Notes under the pieces: model-generated
The model's database searches: none
Seen by the model: the letters and a program-made list of their open reading frames with translations, nothing else
What the model was told of the DNA's origin: nothing
Shown here: piece after piece, positions 18,009-26,890 of the stretch
Layout of the letters: each line of letters starts with the position of its first letter
How positions within the stretch are numbered: position 1 is the stretch's first letter
Program-made: the position numbers and the translations under genes
Virus record (IMG/VR): IMGVR_UViG_3300022602_002157
Coordinates: 1-64,000 of that record
DNA from: a virus
Direction: 5' to 3' (one strand)
DNA length: 64,000 nucleotides

Positions 18009-20630
18009 ATGGCACAACCAAATTGGATAACACCAGCCGGCGCAATAGCAACAATACCCAGTCAAATATTTTATAGTACAACAGTTGTTGCTAATCCAGT
18101 TCTTCCAGCAACTGCTGTTAACTATACGCTATTAAGTGGAAGTTTACCTTTGGGTATGACTTTAACTTCAAACAATAATATAGGTGTAATATCAGGCACA
18201 CCTGCATTAGTAATTAATTCTACTACATATACGTTTGCTATTAGAGCCACTGACAATTTGGGTAATATCAGAGACAGAACTTTTAGTTTAACAACCAATG
18301 GAGCGTCACTACCACAGTTTACTACTCCAACAGGAACTATATTAAGCACATATGATAGTACATGGGTAGATTTACCAATTCAGTATACTAATCCAGTTTC
18401 AAGTAATGCAGTTATTATTAGAGTTATTCAAGGACAACTTCCACCTGGTTTAGAAATTAATGACATAGGACGTATTCGTGGATATGCACAACCTCCTATT
18501 GCTCAAGTTAATTTACCGTTGGTGGTAACATCTGCTGTTGCTACAACAACATCAAATACTATATCTTGTTTAAGTACAACAGGATTTAGTGTTGGTAGAC
18601 CTATTGTTTTTACTGGAACAGTATTTGGTGGAATTACTGCAAGTCAAACATATTACATCAATTCAATTATTGATGCAAGTACATTTACAATTTCTACTAC
18701 TGTTGGTGGACCTATCTTTACATTAAGTAATGCGGCAGGATACATGACCGCAACCTTACCTAACGTATCAGTTGGTCAACCTACAATTGAAACATATACA
18801 TTTACACTTAAATTAAGTAGTAGTCTTGGCAATGATTTACAATCATACAGCATTACTATCATCAATCAAAACGCACCACAAAGTCAAGGTGGTCCAGGAC
18901 TACCTGCAAATACTAGAATACCTACAATCTATAATACTAGACCAGCAACTTATAATATAACACCTGACACAGTTGATTATGGATATTTTGTATTGCCACC
19001 TGGTTCATTAGTAACAGGTGCAACATATAGTCCAACAGTTAATGCTAATATTGGAACTATTAATAGTGATGTGTTTTTTGCTTTTAAAGTAATAGGTCAC
19101 GATTTTGATGGTACTGGATTAACTTATGTTTATGCTAATTTACCAATTGGATTAACAGGCGATCCTAATACAGGTTGGATTACAGGTACTCCTGTTATCA
19201 ATCCAGATAGTATTTCACAATTTAGTTTTAGTGTACAAGTTTATAAATCAAACAATCCCACAATCTTTACACCATTCTTTAATTTTTCATATATCATTGA
19301 AAATCAAATCAATGGTATTGTAACATGGGTAAGTCCAACAGATTTAGGACAGATTTATAATGGTAGTACAAGTATTTTATATGTAGAAGCAGAATCAGAC
19401 GTTGTGTTACAATATAGATTAACTGGTGGAACACTACCTCCTAACTTAGTATTATTACCTAGTGGAGAAATCTCAGGAGTTGTTGCATTTCAACCAACTG
19501 ATAATATTTTAACAGCAGGTACAACTACACAATTTACTTTTACAATAGAAGCATACAGTCCATTGTATCCAGTGGTACAAAGTTCACAAACATTTACAAT
19601 AGAAGTATATCAAGAATATCAACAACCAACTGATACACTTTATATTTCATGTAATCCAAGTTTAAGTGATAGAAATTTAATCAATTCATTATTAACAAAT
19701 ACATCATTGATTCCACCTGAATATTTATATAGATCAGATGATCCTTATTTTGGAGTGGCAACAAGCGTTGTTTATGAACATGCTTATGGTATTAATGCCA
19801 GTGACTTTGAACAATATGTAGCCGCTGTAACACAGAATCATTATTGGAGAGACATTACGTTAGGTGAAATTAAAGTCGCACAGGCTATTAATGAAACAAC
19901 AGGCGAAGTCATATATGAAGTTGTGTATAGCGAAGTAATAGATAATTTAGTTAATTTGGGTGAACAGTATCCTAATAATGCTAATATCTATGGTGCAAGT
20001 GTGCCGCAGTCAATTTATTGGCCAACATTTATTCCATTAGATTTAGGACCTTGGTATACTAGCGTAACTGAAATATACACAAGTTATGAAGTTAGCCCTT
20101 CAGGTCAACAGTTCTATACTAGTTTGACACCCGGAGAAGCAAGAACATTGTATCCAAACAGTTTACCAAATATGCGCAACAGAGTTGGTCAAGTGTTAGG
20201 TCAAGTATATGACAGCAATCTATTACCATTATGGATGACAAGTCAACAAGTCAATGGTAGTACATTGGGTTATACTCCTGCTTGGGTAATCTGTTATACA
20301 CAACCTGGCACAGTTACATTGCCCGAAGCAATTACATTACCTGACGGGTCTACAACAAATGTTGTGACATATGCACAGTATATACAATATCAGATTAATA
20401 ATAACTGGGTAAATACTGTAGGAGAAAAACAATCACTTAACTCTGTTAATTTCACAATTGATAGATTCACAGTCAACAAGAGTATTACGTACAATTATGA
20501 CAATAATTCTAGCCCACCCGCATGGACTGGATTGCCTAGCGCAACCCCTGTACCAAATCCATTAGACAGTAAAGATTTCTATGTGTTGTTCCCTAGAAAA
20601 ACTATTTTGCCAGATCAAACGCAATACTAA
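18009..20630 (+). CDS. Virion protein with putative Ig-like (He-PIG) repeats
   Basis: An 873-aa protein beginning 1 base after the lysin stop. It has several copies of the putative Ig-fold signature: GSLPLGMTLTSNNNIGVISGTP, LPPGLEINDIGRIRGYAQPP, LPIGLTGDPNTGWITGTP and LPPNLVLLPSGEISGV. Between the second and third is a beta module (PIVFTGTVFG, YYINSI, TFTISTTVGG) shared with the next gene. The C-terminal third is a different, Tyr-rich domain. Probably a tail or fibre-associated adhesin with exposed Ig domains. Confidence 0.7.
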   Translation: MAQPNWITPAGAIATIPSQIFYSTTVVANPVLPATAVNYTLLSGSLPLGMTLTSNNNIGVISGTPALVINSTTYTFAIRATDNLGNIRDRTFSLTTNGASLPQFTTPTGTILSTYDSTWVDLPIQYTNPVSSNAVIIRVIQGQLPPGLEINDIGRIRGYAQPPIAQVNLPLVVTSAVATTTSNTISCLSTTGFSVGRPIVFTGTVFGGITASQTYYINSIIDASTFTISTTVGGPIFTLSNAAGYMTATLPNVSVGQPTIETYTFTLKLSSSLGNDLQSYSITIINQNAPQSQGGPGLPANTRIPTIYNTRPATYNITPDTVDYGYFVLPPGSLVTGATYSPTVNANIGTINSDVFFAFKVIGHDFDGTGLTYVYANLPIGLTGDPNTGWITGTPVINPDSISQFSFSVQVYKSNNPTIFTPFFNFSYIIENQINGIVTWVSPTDLGQIYNGSTSILYVEAESDVVLQYRLTGGTLPPNLVLLPSGEISGVVAFQPTDNILTAGTTTQFTFTIEAYSPLYPVVQSSQTFTIEVYQEYQQPTDTLYISCNPSLSDRNLINSLLTNTSLIPPEYLYRSDDPYFGVATSVVYEHAYGINASDFEQYVAAVTQNHYWRDITLGEIKVAQAINETTGEVIYEVVYSEVIDNLVNLGEQYPNNANIYGASVPQSIYWPTFIPLDLGPWYTSVTEIYTSYEVSPSGQQFYTSLTPGEARTLYPNSLPNMRNRVGQVLGQVYDSNLLPLWMTSQQVNGSTLGYTPAWVICYTQPGTVTLPEAITLPDGSTTNVVTYAQYIQYQINNNWVNTVGEKQSLNSVNFTIDRFTVNKSITYNYDNNSSPPAWTGLPSATPVPNPLDSKDFYVLFPRKTILPDQTQY

Positions 20631-20633
20631 ATA
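20626..20633 (+). promoter_or_regulatory. Late promoter-like ACTAAATA
   Basis: Octamer 20 bases before the ATG at 20654; it includes the stop codon of the preceding gene. Confidence 0.4.
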
Positions 20634-20653
20634 CAATACGGAATAGATAAATT

Positions 20654-21973
20654 ATGACAAGCCAAATCAACACAAACGGAATCAATGTAAATTACCCAGT
20701 CCCGGGAAAAAACAATAGTTCTCAGGGATTCAGAGATAACTTTGCTCAAATTGCCAACGACTTAAACATTGCGGCAAACGAGATTACTGATTTACAAAAC
20801 AATGCAGTTCTTAAAGCCGCATTGGCCAATTCTGTATTGAATAATGACATGGCTAACACACTAATCAGTAATGCTAGCACTAGAGGATTTAGAGCCACAA
20901 CTTACAATTTGGGTAACAGTCTTGCAGGAACCGTATTAGTTAATGTTGCTAGTGGAGATGTTCAATATGGCGCAGTTACTGGTAATGTAACATTACAGTT
21001 TGGTGGCTGGGCCCCTACAAATACAGTTAGCAACATTCAAATCAGATTGACATTTGCCAATGCTAACTCAACAGTTGCGTTACCAAACGCATGTATTTCA
21101 AGCAATAACAACTTTGGCGTAACATTGTTAGAAAATGTAGAAATCATTAACAATGTTGCATATATCTCACCTCCTGCTAACACACAAGTTTTAACATATA
21201 ATATTTCATCGGCTGATTGTGGTAACTCAATCACTATGACTCCGTTGAATAGACCATTTGAATCTACCCAAATTCAATCACGCACAGTTATCCCAACTGG
21301 CGTACAAGGTGATATGAATGGCGCTGTTGCCGTAGGTCCAGGGTACAGTCAATTAAATATCATTTCTACTAGTTCAACTGGTAATATCTTTACTACAAGT
21401 TCACAAGACAACACTTCACAATTGTTTACTGATTTGCCTGTATGCTTTACAGGTGTATCAATTGATAGTAACGTAACAATTGGCACACAATACTATATTA
21501 GAAATGTAGTAAGTAGCAATACATTTACAGTATCATCAACTGTCGGTGGTGCTAATTTAGCATTAGCCGGTGGCAGTGGTAATATGTATGCTAATCCTGT
21601 AAATTATCTATATGTTGCAACAGATTCATATGATGCAACAGAAACAGTAGTTTACACTCCTAGCGTTAGTGCTATGTACACAACAGGTAATATCACTATT
21701 ACTCCAACTAATAATTTAGTTGTAAATGCTCCAATCATCTTTACTGGTAATGTTGACACAGCAAACACTGGTATTGTATCAGGCAACGCATACTACATTA
21801 AATCTATCAGTGCGTCAACTGGTACAGCAAATATCACAATAAGCCAATCACGTACAAATGGTGTTGCTGGTACACAAACTGTTGTTAAAGGAAATAGCAC
21901 TTCATTGACTGCAAACGCACAAGTGTATGTCGGGGATGACATTTGGCGTAGAGTCCCATTAACTGCATGGTAA
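20654..21973 (+). CDS. Fibre- or baseplate-associated structural protein
   Basis: A 439-aa protein. The N-terminus (NTNGINVNYPVPGKNNSSQG, then FRDNFAQIANDL) is a virion-attachment-like region related in style to the start of the long fibre. Two later beta modules (CFTGVSIDSNVTIGTQYYIR and PIIFTGNVDTANTG, then YYIKSIS) match a module in the gene at 18009. The C-terminus ends YVGDDIWRRVPLTAW. Probably a second fibre or a fibre-baseplate connector. Confidence 0.6.
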   Translation: MTSQINTNGINVNYPVPGKNNSSQGFRDNFAQIANDLNIAANEITDLQNNAVLKAALANSVLNNDMANTLISNASTRGFRATTYNLGNSLAGTVLVNVASGDVQYGAVTGNVTLQFGGWAPTNTVSNIQIRLTFANANSTVALPNACISSNNNFGVTLLENVEIINNVAYISPPANTQVLTYNISSADCGNSITMTPLNRPFESTQIQSRTVIPTGVQGDMNGAVAVGPGYSQLNIISTSSTGNIFTTSSQDNTSQLFTDLPVCFTGVSIDSNVTIGTQYYIRNVVSSNTFTVSSTVGGANLALAGGSGNMYANPVNYLYVATDSYDATETVVYTPSVSAMYTTGNITITPTNNLVVNAPIIFTGNVDTANTGIVSGNAYYIKSISASTGTANITISQSRTNGVAGTQTVVKGNSTSLTANAQVYVGDDIWRRVPLTAW

Positions 21974-21977
21974 TATA

Positions 21978-22214
21978 ATGGAACATCCTTTTATCAGCGA
22001 CCTTTCAGAAAAAACTATGGAAGAGTTGCAGGATACAATAACTGATCTAAATAAAAAATTAAATTTTGCATATAGAACAGGAAATAGCGCATTATTGAAT
22101 CAATTACAGATGGTTATTGAAAGTTACAAGAATCAACATAGAAAAAAGATGGATGAATTGTTTGATAAGCAAAAATTAAACGCACAAATTAATATTCAGT
22201 CTGACAAAAAATGA
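21978..22214 (+). CDS. Small helical phage protein, function unknown
   Basis: A 78-aa, charged, helical protein (MEELQDTITDLNKKLNFAYR, then LLNQLQMVIESYKNQHRKKM) that looks like a short coiled coil. It starts 4 bases after the fibre-like gene and overlaps the next gene by ATGA, so it is translationally coupled. I recall similar small proteins in T4-like phages without a known role. Confidence 0.6.
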   Translation: MEHPFISDLSEKTMEELQDTITDLNKKLNFAYRTGNSALLNQLQMVIESYKNQHRKKMDELFDKQKLNAQINIQSDKK

Positions 22215-22774
22215 GTACTAGAATCGAAAAAGATTTTTATTTTCAAACTGCCGTACATTTTGAAAATAAATTTTATGTAAATTCCTATGAATTAACTATA
22301 TCCGTATTGGTAGAAACTGATTCACCAAGAGAACAAAATGTTGCTATGGATAGGGCAAGTTATTTCTTAATGTCAGAATTACAAAACTCTGTATTGATTC
22401 ATAAAAAAGAAATTGAAGCAATAGAAAAATACAAAAACGCAGGTATTAAAATCTGTGAAATTCCAGAAGAACCCTTTGATCAAATTATTGGAATGATATT
22501 GCTAATGAAATTAAATGCAATAATGGAAAACAGATTAAAAATTACTGATTTAGTTCTTGGCTCTAGTATGAGCGAAGGCGTAAGATTTAATATCGTATCC
22601 GAAGTTGCAGAAAGTTTATTTTCAGAAATGAATTGGTGGAATAAGCCCACAATTTGTATGACCGAAGAAGAATGCAAAGTATCACCAGACAATGTAGTTA
22701 AACTGTTTGACGACAAAGATTGGAAAGAACTTGGACTATCTTGGAAAGAAAAACCCAAAAAGGGTAAAAAGTAA
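22211..22774 (+). CDS. Unrecognised protein, coupled to the small helical gene
   Basis: A 187-aa protein, not recognised. An N-terminal beta segment (FYFQTAVHFENKFYVNSYEL, then TISVLVET) is followed by helices and a Trp/Lys-rich tail (WKELGLSWKEKPKKGKK). It may form a pair with the 78-aa upstream protein. It closes the structural block before an early-type promoter. Confidence 0.5.
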   Translation: MSTRIEKDFYFQTAVHFENKFYVNSYELTISVLVETDSPREQNVAMDRASYFLMSELQNSVLIHKKEIEAIEKYKNAGIKICEIPEEPFDQIIGMILLMKLNAIMENRLKITDLVLGSSMSEGVRFNIVSEVAESLFSEMNWWNKPTICMTEEECKVSPDNVVKLFDDKDWKELGLSWKEKPKKGKK

Positions 22775-22775
22775 T

Positions 22776-22804
22776 TTGACTTTATCAAATGTCTGTGTTA
22801 TCAT
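22776..22804 (+). promoter_or_regulatory. Sigma70-like promoter, leaderless spacing
   Basis: TTGACT, 17-bp spacer, TATCAT. The -10 box ends 6 bases before the ATG at 22811, so the start codon would be at about +1. It opens the early replication/chaperone cluster. Confidence 0.7.
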
Positions 22805-22810
22805 ACGTCA

Positions 22811-23317
22811 ATGATTGCAGATAAATTTAATCAACAAATATATACAGAACAAGACCTCTGCGACCTTTATCTAACAAATACTGAAACACAACTTAAAAAC
22901 GTATTAGTTGAAAATGCAATCAAGTTCGACCCAGAACTAAATCTAAACAATATACCCGAAATTATTGAATATACACTATCTGACGAATCCATTGAGGAAT
23001 TTGACGAACGTTGTAGAAATAATTGGTTCATTCCCGAAAGTTACAAAAACTTTGACATTGCAAAATTTGTTTTGGAACAATGCAATGGTGAGGCCGAACT
23101 ACAACGGGCAGGTGAAGAGTTGTTAATGTACCAAGAACGTGATATGTTTATACTACTCAAGTATCTCAAGTACCTTGTAGACACCATGCGTGAACATAAC
23201 ATTGTTTGGGGTGTGGGTCGTGGTAGTAGTGTAAGCAGTTTTGTATTATTTTTGATAGGAATTCACCGTATAAATAGTTTACACTATGATTTATCTATCA
23301 CAGAGTTCTTGAAATAG
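22811..23317 (+). CDS. Short protein with a DNA polymerase III alpha-like motif
   Basis: A 168-aa protein ending in WGVGRGSSVSSFVLFLIGIH then INSLHYDL. This resembles the GPGRGSAAGSLVAYLLGI/PLxYDL stretch that opens the palm region of bacterial replicative Pol III alpha subunits. The downstream catalytic Asp residues of that enzyme are absent, so it cannot be a full polymerase. It could bind host replisome parts or nucleotides, or be a relic. It begins the early cluster leading to the co-chaperonin and clamp loader. No ribosome site precedes the ATG. Confidence 0.55.
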   Translation: MIADKFNQQIYTEQDLCDLYLTNTETQLKNVLVENAIKFDPELNLNNIPEIIEYTLSDESIEEFDERCRNNWFIPESYKNFDIAKFVLEQCNGEAELQRAGEELLMYQERDMFILLKYLKYLVDTMREHNIVWGVGRGSSVSSFVLFLIGIHRINSLHYDLSITEFLK

Positions 23318-23328
23318 GAGAGAAACAA

Positions 23329-23706
23329 ATGGCAAAATATAGATCAGCAAAAGGTAAAACAGTCGATATGGGTGCGCTTGCAACTAAAAACGAGCGTGTC
23401 AAGGCTGTAGGCAACATGAAGGTTAACGCTAGGGGTGATATCATTGACGCTAGCGGCAACATTGTTGTGCCTGTAAACAAGAAAGTTAGCGACAGATACG
23501 CTAAGACAGTTACAAATCGTGCGGCTAACATTGTTAAAAAGACACCGCAGCCAATTAAAACTGCACCTAAGCCAGAAATTGCAAAAGTACAGTTGACTAA
23601 AGAAGAAATTGAATTCATCATGGAAGATGAAGAAAATGAAGAAGTAGAAGCCATCAAGGCAGAAGAAGTAGCAAAAGAAGTATCAACTAAAGAGACCAAA
23701 AAGTAA
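23329..23706 (+). CDS. Conserved-type phage protein with acidic tail
   Basis: A 125-aa protein, not assigned. The N-terminal half (MAKYRSAKGKTVDMGALATK, then VKAVGNMKVNARGDIIDASG) resembles a protein I recall from T4-like marine phages next to replication genes. The C-terminal half is strongly acidic (EEIEFIMEDEENEEVEAIKA). A good AGGAG ribosome site precedes the ATG. It could be a DNA-mimic or partner-binding protein; that is only suggested by charge. Confidence 0.55.
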   Translation: MAKYRSAKGKTVDMGALATKNERVKAVGNMKVNARGDIIDASGNIVVPVNKKVSDRYAKTVTNRAANIVKKTPQPIKTAPKPEIAKVQLTKEEIEFIMEDEENEEVEAIKAEEVAKEVSTKETKK

Positions 23707-23708
23707 TT

Positions 23709-24068
23709 ATGAGTTTAAGTTACACTAAAGCAAAAGTTAATAAATTAAAACCATTGCATGACACCATTATCGTAAGTGATATGGAGTTCGGTGAGCGAAT
23801 TACACAATCTGGATTGATCATGCCAAATGATGACATGAAGAGTTCAGGTATTCGTCCACGTTGGGCTAAAGTATATGCAATTGGGCCAAAGCAAAAAGAT
23901 GTAAAAGTAGGACAATATATTTATATAGCACACGGTCGCTGGACTAGAGGTATCACTATTGAGACTCCTGAAGGCGAGAAAGTTATCCGTAAAGTAGACA
24001 ACAATGATGTTTTATTAGTAAGTGATGAATATATTAGCGATTACAATATTAGTGACAAGGCAATCTAA
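23709..24068 (+). CDS. GroES-like co-chaperonin (gp31-type)
   Basis: A 119-aa Cpn10-fold protein: KPLHDTIIVSDMEFGERITQ then SGLIMPND is the GroES start plus mobile loop, followed by RPRWAKVYAIGP, VGQYIYIAHG and DVLLVSDEY, matching the beta-barrel strands. Phage co-chaperonins such as T4 gp31 replace host GroES on GroEL to fold the major capsid protein. It lies immediately before the clamp loader and near DnaJ and ClpA-like genes. The mobile-loop sequence would determine GroEL binding. Confidence 0.85.
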   Translation: MSLSYTKAKVNKLKPLHDTIIVSDMEFGERITQSGLIMPNDDMKSSGIRPRWAKVYAIGPKQKDVKVGQYIYIAHGRWTRGITIETPEGEKVIRKVDNNDVLLVSDEYISDYNISDKAI

Positions 24069-24077
24069 GGAAGACGA

Positions 24078-25001
24078 ATGAAGAACCAACTTTGGGTAGA
24101 AAAATACAGACCAAAAACTGTAAGTGATTATGTTTTTGTTGACGAGAATCAAAAGCAACAAGTAGAGAATTGGATCAATGCAGGTTCAATCCCTCACTTG
24201 TTGCTTAGTGGTGATCCTGGCACAGGCAAAACTACACTAGCCAAAGTTCTCATTCACGAACTTGGTATTGAAGAATATGATGTAATGGAAATCAACGCTA
24301 GTCGTGAGCGTGGTATTGATATTGTTAAAAACAAAATCAATTCATTCTCACAGACTATTCCGTTTGGTAAAATGAAGATCATTCTGCTTGATGAGGCTGA
24401 CTACACAACTCCTGACTTTCAGGCTGCATTGCGTAGCGATATGGAAGCATATGCCGAAACTGTGCGTTTTATTTTAACGTGTAACTATCAGCATAAGATT
24501 ATCCCTGCGCTTAAGTCACGTTGCCATTCATTTCATATCGCAAAAACTGATATGACTGAATTTACTGCACGTGCCGCAACTGTATTAGTAACTGAAAACA
24601 TTGACTTTGATTTAGATGTGTTGGACACATATGTTCGTGCAACATATCCTGATCTTAGAAAGTGTTTGAATCAGTTACAAGTTAACTCTGGAACTGGTAA
24701 GTTAGTTCCTCCTCATAAGGCAGGTCAAAGCGAAGACGAACTTCTTGTTACTGCAACTGACTTGTTCAAGTCAGGAAAGATTCTTGAAGGTCGTCAACAA
24801 TTGATGCAGTACATTAGTCTATATCCAACACGTATTGAAGATACGTACAAGTGGATGTATGACAACTTAGATTTGTGGGGCAACAGTAATGAAAAGCGTG
24901 ATATGAGTATTGTGATTATTCGCAATGGTCTAGCACAACTTCCATTAGTGGGGATTCCAGAAATTAGTTTGGCTGCAACGTTAGTAGAGTTAACCTCATG
25001 A
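24078..25001 (+). CDS. 44: Clamp loader large-ring subunit (gp44-like AAA+ ATPase)
   Basis: A 307-aa RFC-type AAA+ ATPase that loads the sliding clamp (58689) on primed DNA. Visible motifs are Walker A GDPGTGKT (45-52), Walker B LLDEADY (103-109), sensor 1 LTCNY near 133 and the SRC arginine-finger motif (147-149). The length matches T4 gp44 (319 aa). A gp62-like partner is not obvious; the next small gene is too short and different. The ATG follows an AAGGAAGACGA site. Confidence 0.93.
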   Translation: MKNQLWVEKYRPKTVSDYVFVDENQKQQVENWINAGSIPHLLLSGDPGTGKTTLAKVLIHELGIEEYDVMEINASRERGIDIVKNKINSFSQTIPFGKMKIILLDEADYTTPDFQAALRSDMEAYAETVRFILTCNYQHKIIPALKSRCHSFHIAKTDMTEFTARAATVLVTENIDFDLDVLDTYVRATYPDLRKCLNQLQVNSGTGKLVPPHKAGQSEDELLVTATDLFKSGKILEGRQQLMQYISLYPTRIEDTYKWMYDNLDLWGNSNEKRDMSIVIIRNGLAQLPLVGIPEISLAATLVELTS

Positions 25002-25273
25002 GATACATGTTTTTGACGTTTTACCGCAAACCAGGCGGACAGATTGATGAACAGGTTACAGTATCTAAGCGAGTAAGACCTGCTGACCTTACAAACTGCA
25101 ATGTAATCATTGATTATGCAGAAAAGAAAATTTTAAAATGTGTGATTGAAGGTAAGGTACATGACACTACCTTTGATTTAATGAATGAATATTATAAAAA
25201 GATTTATCCTACAATGATTGCGCAACTTGAAAAAGAAGCGCCAATTGAGGCAAAGTCTAAAGACAAGAAATAA
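24998..25273 (+). CDS. Small protein coupled to the clamp loader
   Basis: A 91-aa protein overlapping gp44 by 4 bases (ATGA). It has a beta-rich N-terminus (RYMFLTFYRKPGGQIDEQVT), NVIIDYAEKKILKCVIEG, and a Lys-rich tail. I recall similar short proteins after gp44 in aquatic T4-like phages but no function. In T4 the position is held by gp62 (187 aa); this protein is half that length, so equivalence is not claimed. Confidence 0.55.
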   Translation: MRYMFLTFYRKPGGQIDEQVTVSKRVRPADLTNCNVIIDYAEKKILKCVIEGKVHDTTFDLMNEYYKKIYPTMIAQLEKEAPIEAKSKDKK

Positions 25274-25297
25274 TAAACGGGGCTTTCGCCCCGTTTA
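25274..25297. terminator. Bidirectional terminator between clamp-loader operon and phoH
   Basis: A perfect 10-bp stem TAAACGGGGC/GCCCCGTTTA with loop TTTC lies exactly between the two convergent stop codons. T-rich sequence follows on both strands. Confidence 0.85.
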
Positions 25298-25299
25298 CT

Positions 25300-26085
25300 T
25301 TAAGCATACATGGTTAATACGTGTTCAATGATCTTATGTCTCCTAATATCACGTGTATCAAACTCACATGCTTTCATCCCAGGAACTTGATATTGCTCAA
25401 TTCTACGCTTTAAATCAAGTAGTCCATTGTCAGGTGTTCTGCGGTCTGTTTGTTCCACATCACCAGTAATAACAATTTTACTACCTTCGCTAATTCTAGT
25501 CATTAGCATTTTGATTTGACTAGGCGTTGCATTTTGAGCCTCATCTAAGATGATCCAACTATTTTTAAAGTTACGACCTCGACAGAATGCCAATGGGGTA
25601 ATTTCAATAATCTGTTCATCTAACATATAACTAATTTCTTTTACGCTATAATACTCCTTTAAAACGTCAAATAATGGTCTGACCCAAGGTTCCATTTTTG
25701 AATTCAAGTCGCCGGGCAAGAACCCGTGCTTTTCATCATCAACTGCAACAGCAGGTCTTGTCAAAATAATTCTACTACACTCACCACTTCTCATTGCTTG
25801 TATTGCTGCCAACATAGCAAGATAAGTTTTACCAGTACCCGCAGGTCCAGAAACCATGACAATATCTGTTTCAGGGTCGGTTAGTGCGATTATATATTTT
25901 TCCTGATTTATGCTCTTAGGCACTAGATTGATGGGTTTTCTGGCTTTCTTTTGAGGCTGAGTTTGTGTAAAGTCAATTGTTTTAGATTCGTTCATATAAA
26001 ATACTTGACTTTCATTATTTTGATACTTTCTTTGTGAATATCGTGTGTCTTTCTGTCTGAGTTCGCTGGTTTTTCGTTTACTCAA
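25300..26085 (-). CDS. phoH: PhoH-like ATPase
   Basis: A 261-aa PhoH-family P-loop ATPase, common in aquatic phages, of debated role (possibly RNA metabolism under phosphate stress). It has Walker A GPAGTGKT (80-87), ILTRPAV, and Walker B ILDEAQN (181-184), then ITGDVEQTDR. The start is set at a TTG because TAGGAG lies 7 bases before it; an upstream in-frame ATG gives an implausible Cys/Phe-rich extension without a ribosome site. It is one of only three minus-strand genes and has a shared terminator with gp44's operon. Confidence 0.9.
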   Translation of the reverse strand: MSKRKTSELRQKDTRYSQRKYQNNESQVFYMNESKTIDFTQTQPQKKARKPINLVPKSINQEKYIIALTDPETDIVMVSGPAGTGKTYLAMLAAIQAMRSGECSRIILTRPAVAVDDEKHGFLPGDLNSKMEPWVRPLFDVLKEYYSVKEISYMLDEQIIEITPLAFCRGRNFKNSWIILDEAQNATPSQIKMLMTRISEGSKIVITGDVEQTDRRTPDNGLLDLKRRIEQYQVPGMKACEFDTRDIRRHKIIEHVLTMYA

Positions 26086-26193
26086 TGTGTTTCTCCTAGT
26101 TGATACACTTGTTGTGAGAGATAACCTTCTCTCAAAGATATTTAAAGGCATACAGTAAGTAAACAATGCAGAACATACGGCCATCAAACCTAT

Positions 26194-26201
26194 GATAAAT
26201 A
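26194..26201 (+). promoter_or_regulatory. Late promoter-like GATAAATA (distal)
   Basis: First of two octamers in the gap between the divergent phoH and the gene at 26272; would give a leader of about 65 bases. Confidence 0.4.
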
Positions 26202-26258
26202 TTATGCTAACCCCAGAAATAATCCATTCGAAAGGTTTGTAAACAAAAACAAACTAGT

Positions 26259-26266
26259 GATAAATA
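26259..26266 (+). promoter_or_regulatory. Late promoter-like GATAAATA, leaderless spacing
   Basis: The octamer ends 5 bases before the ATG at 26272; by T4 spacing the A of ATG would be +1. No ribosome site is present. Confidence 0.5.
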
Positions 26267-26271
26267 CATAT

Positions 26272-26880
26272 ATGAGTACTCTTCCAGCAGACAAATTTTT
26301 TAATGACGTTGACTTTGTAAGCATTGTAGACACCATTCGCGGTGTTTATATGAGCGACGGATCAATGTCTACCCTATTGGACTTTGAACGAGTCCTAGAT
26401 GAAGCAGATGTATATGCTTTTAAAAACTGGTTAATTGGTGAATTAGTAGACGGTCCAAAGATTGGTAGATACAATGCAAAATGTGTATTCATGTGGCCTT
26501 ATAAATTAATGCCCGATCCAAGAGCCGCATTAAGACTACTTAACGTTGGATGCAAAGTAAAGTTTGCTAAAACACGTATTGAAGTTCCTGTAGAAATTAA
26601 AGATTACGAAGATTTTGTGCAGGGTACACGTTATCCAAAGATGACAAAAAAGCGTGTTTGGATGGTAGAAATCACAATCCCATTTGAATTGATGGATGAT
26701 ATCAAAGAAGGTAGTATTGATCTTGCTGACCAAACTATTGACTTGAGTGAGATTCAGGACGCATATGACGAAGACTTAGATGCGCCAACAAAAGATGAAA
26801 ACGAATTAGAAACACAGCAAGATGAAAATCAAATGGCTGATCAAAATTCATCAAGTCCCAATCAACTAGCACAAATGTAA
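26272..26880 (+). CDS. Unrecognised late protein with acidic tail
   Basis: A 202-aa protein, not recognised. It has a helical start (FFNDVDFVSIVDTIRGVYMS), a basic middle (KMTKKRVWMVEITIPFELM), and an Asp/Glu/Gln-rich tail. The ATG at 26272 is preferred to a GTG 15 bases upstream, which falls inside the promoter octamer. It forms an operon with the two following genes, so a virion or assembly role is possible. Confidence 0.55.
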   Translation: MSTLPADKFFNDVDFVSIVDTIRGVYMSDGSMSTLLDFERVLDEADVYAFKNWLIGELVDGPKIGRYNAKCVFMWPYKLMPDPRAALRLLNVGCKVKFAKTRIEVPVEIKDYEDFVQGTRYPKMTKKRVWMVEITIPFELMDDIKEGSIDLADQTIDLSEIQDAYDEDLDAPTKDENELETQQDENQMADQNSSSPNQLAQM

Positions 26881-26890
26881 GAGATAAAAT

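Noticed and set aside
24998-25273. Gene after gp44 considered as clamp loader subunit gp62
   Set aside because: At 91 aa it is half the length of gp62 and no gp62 motif is recognised; left unassigned.
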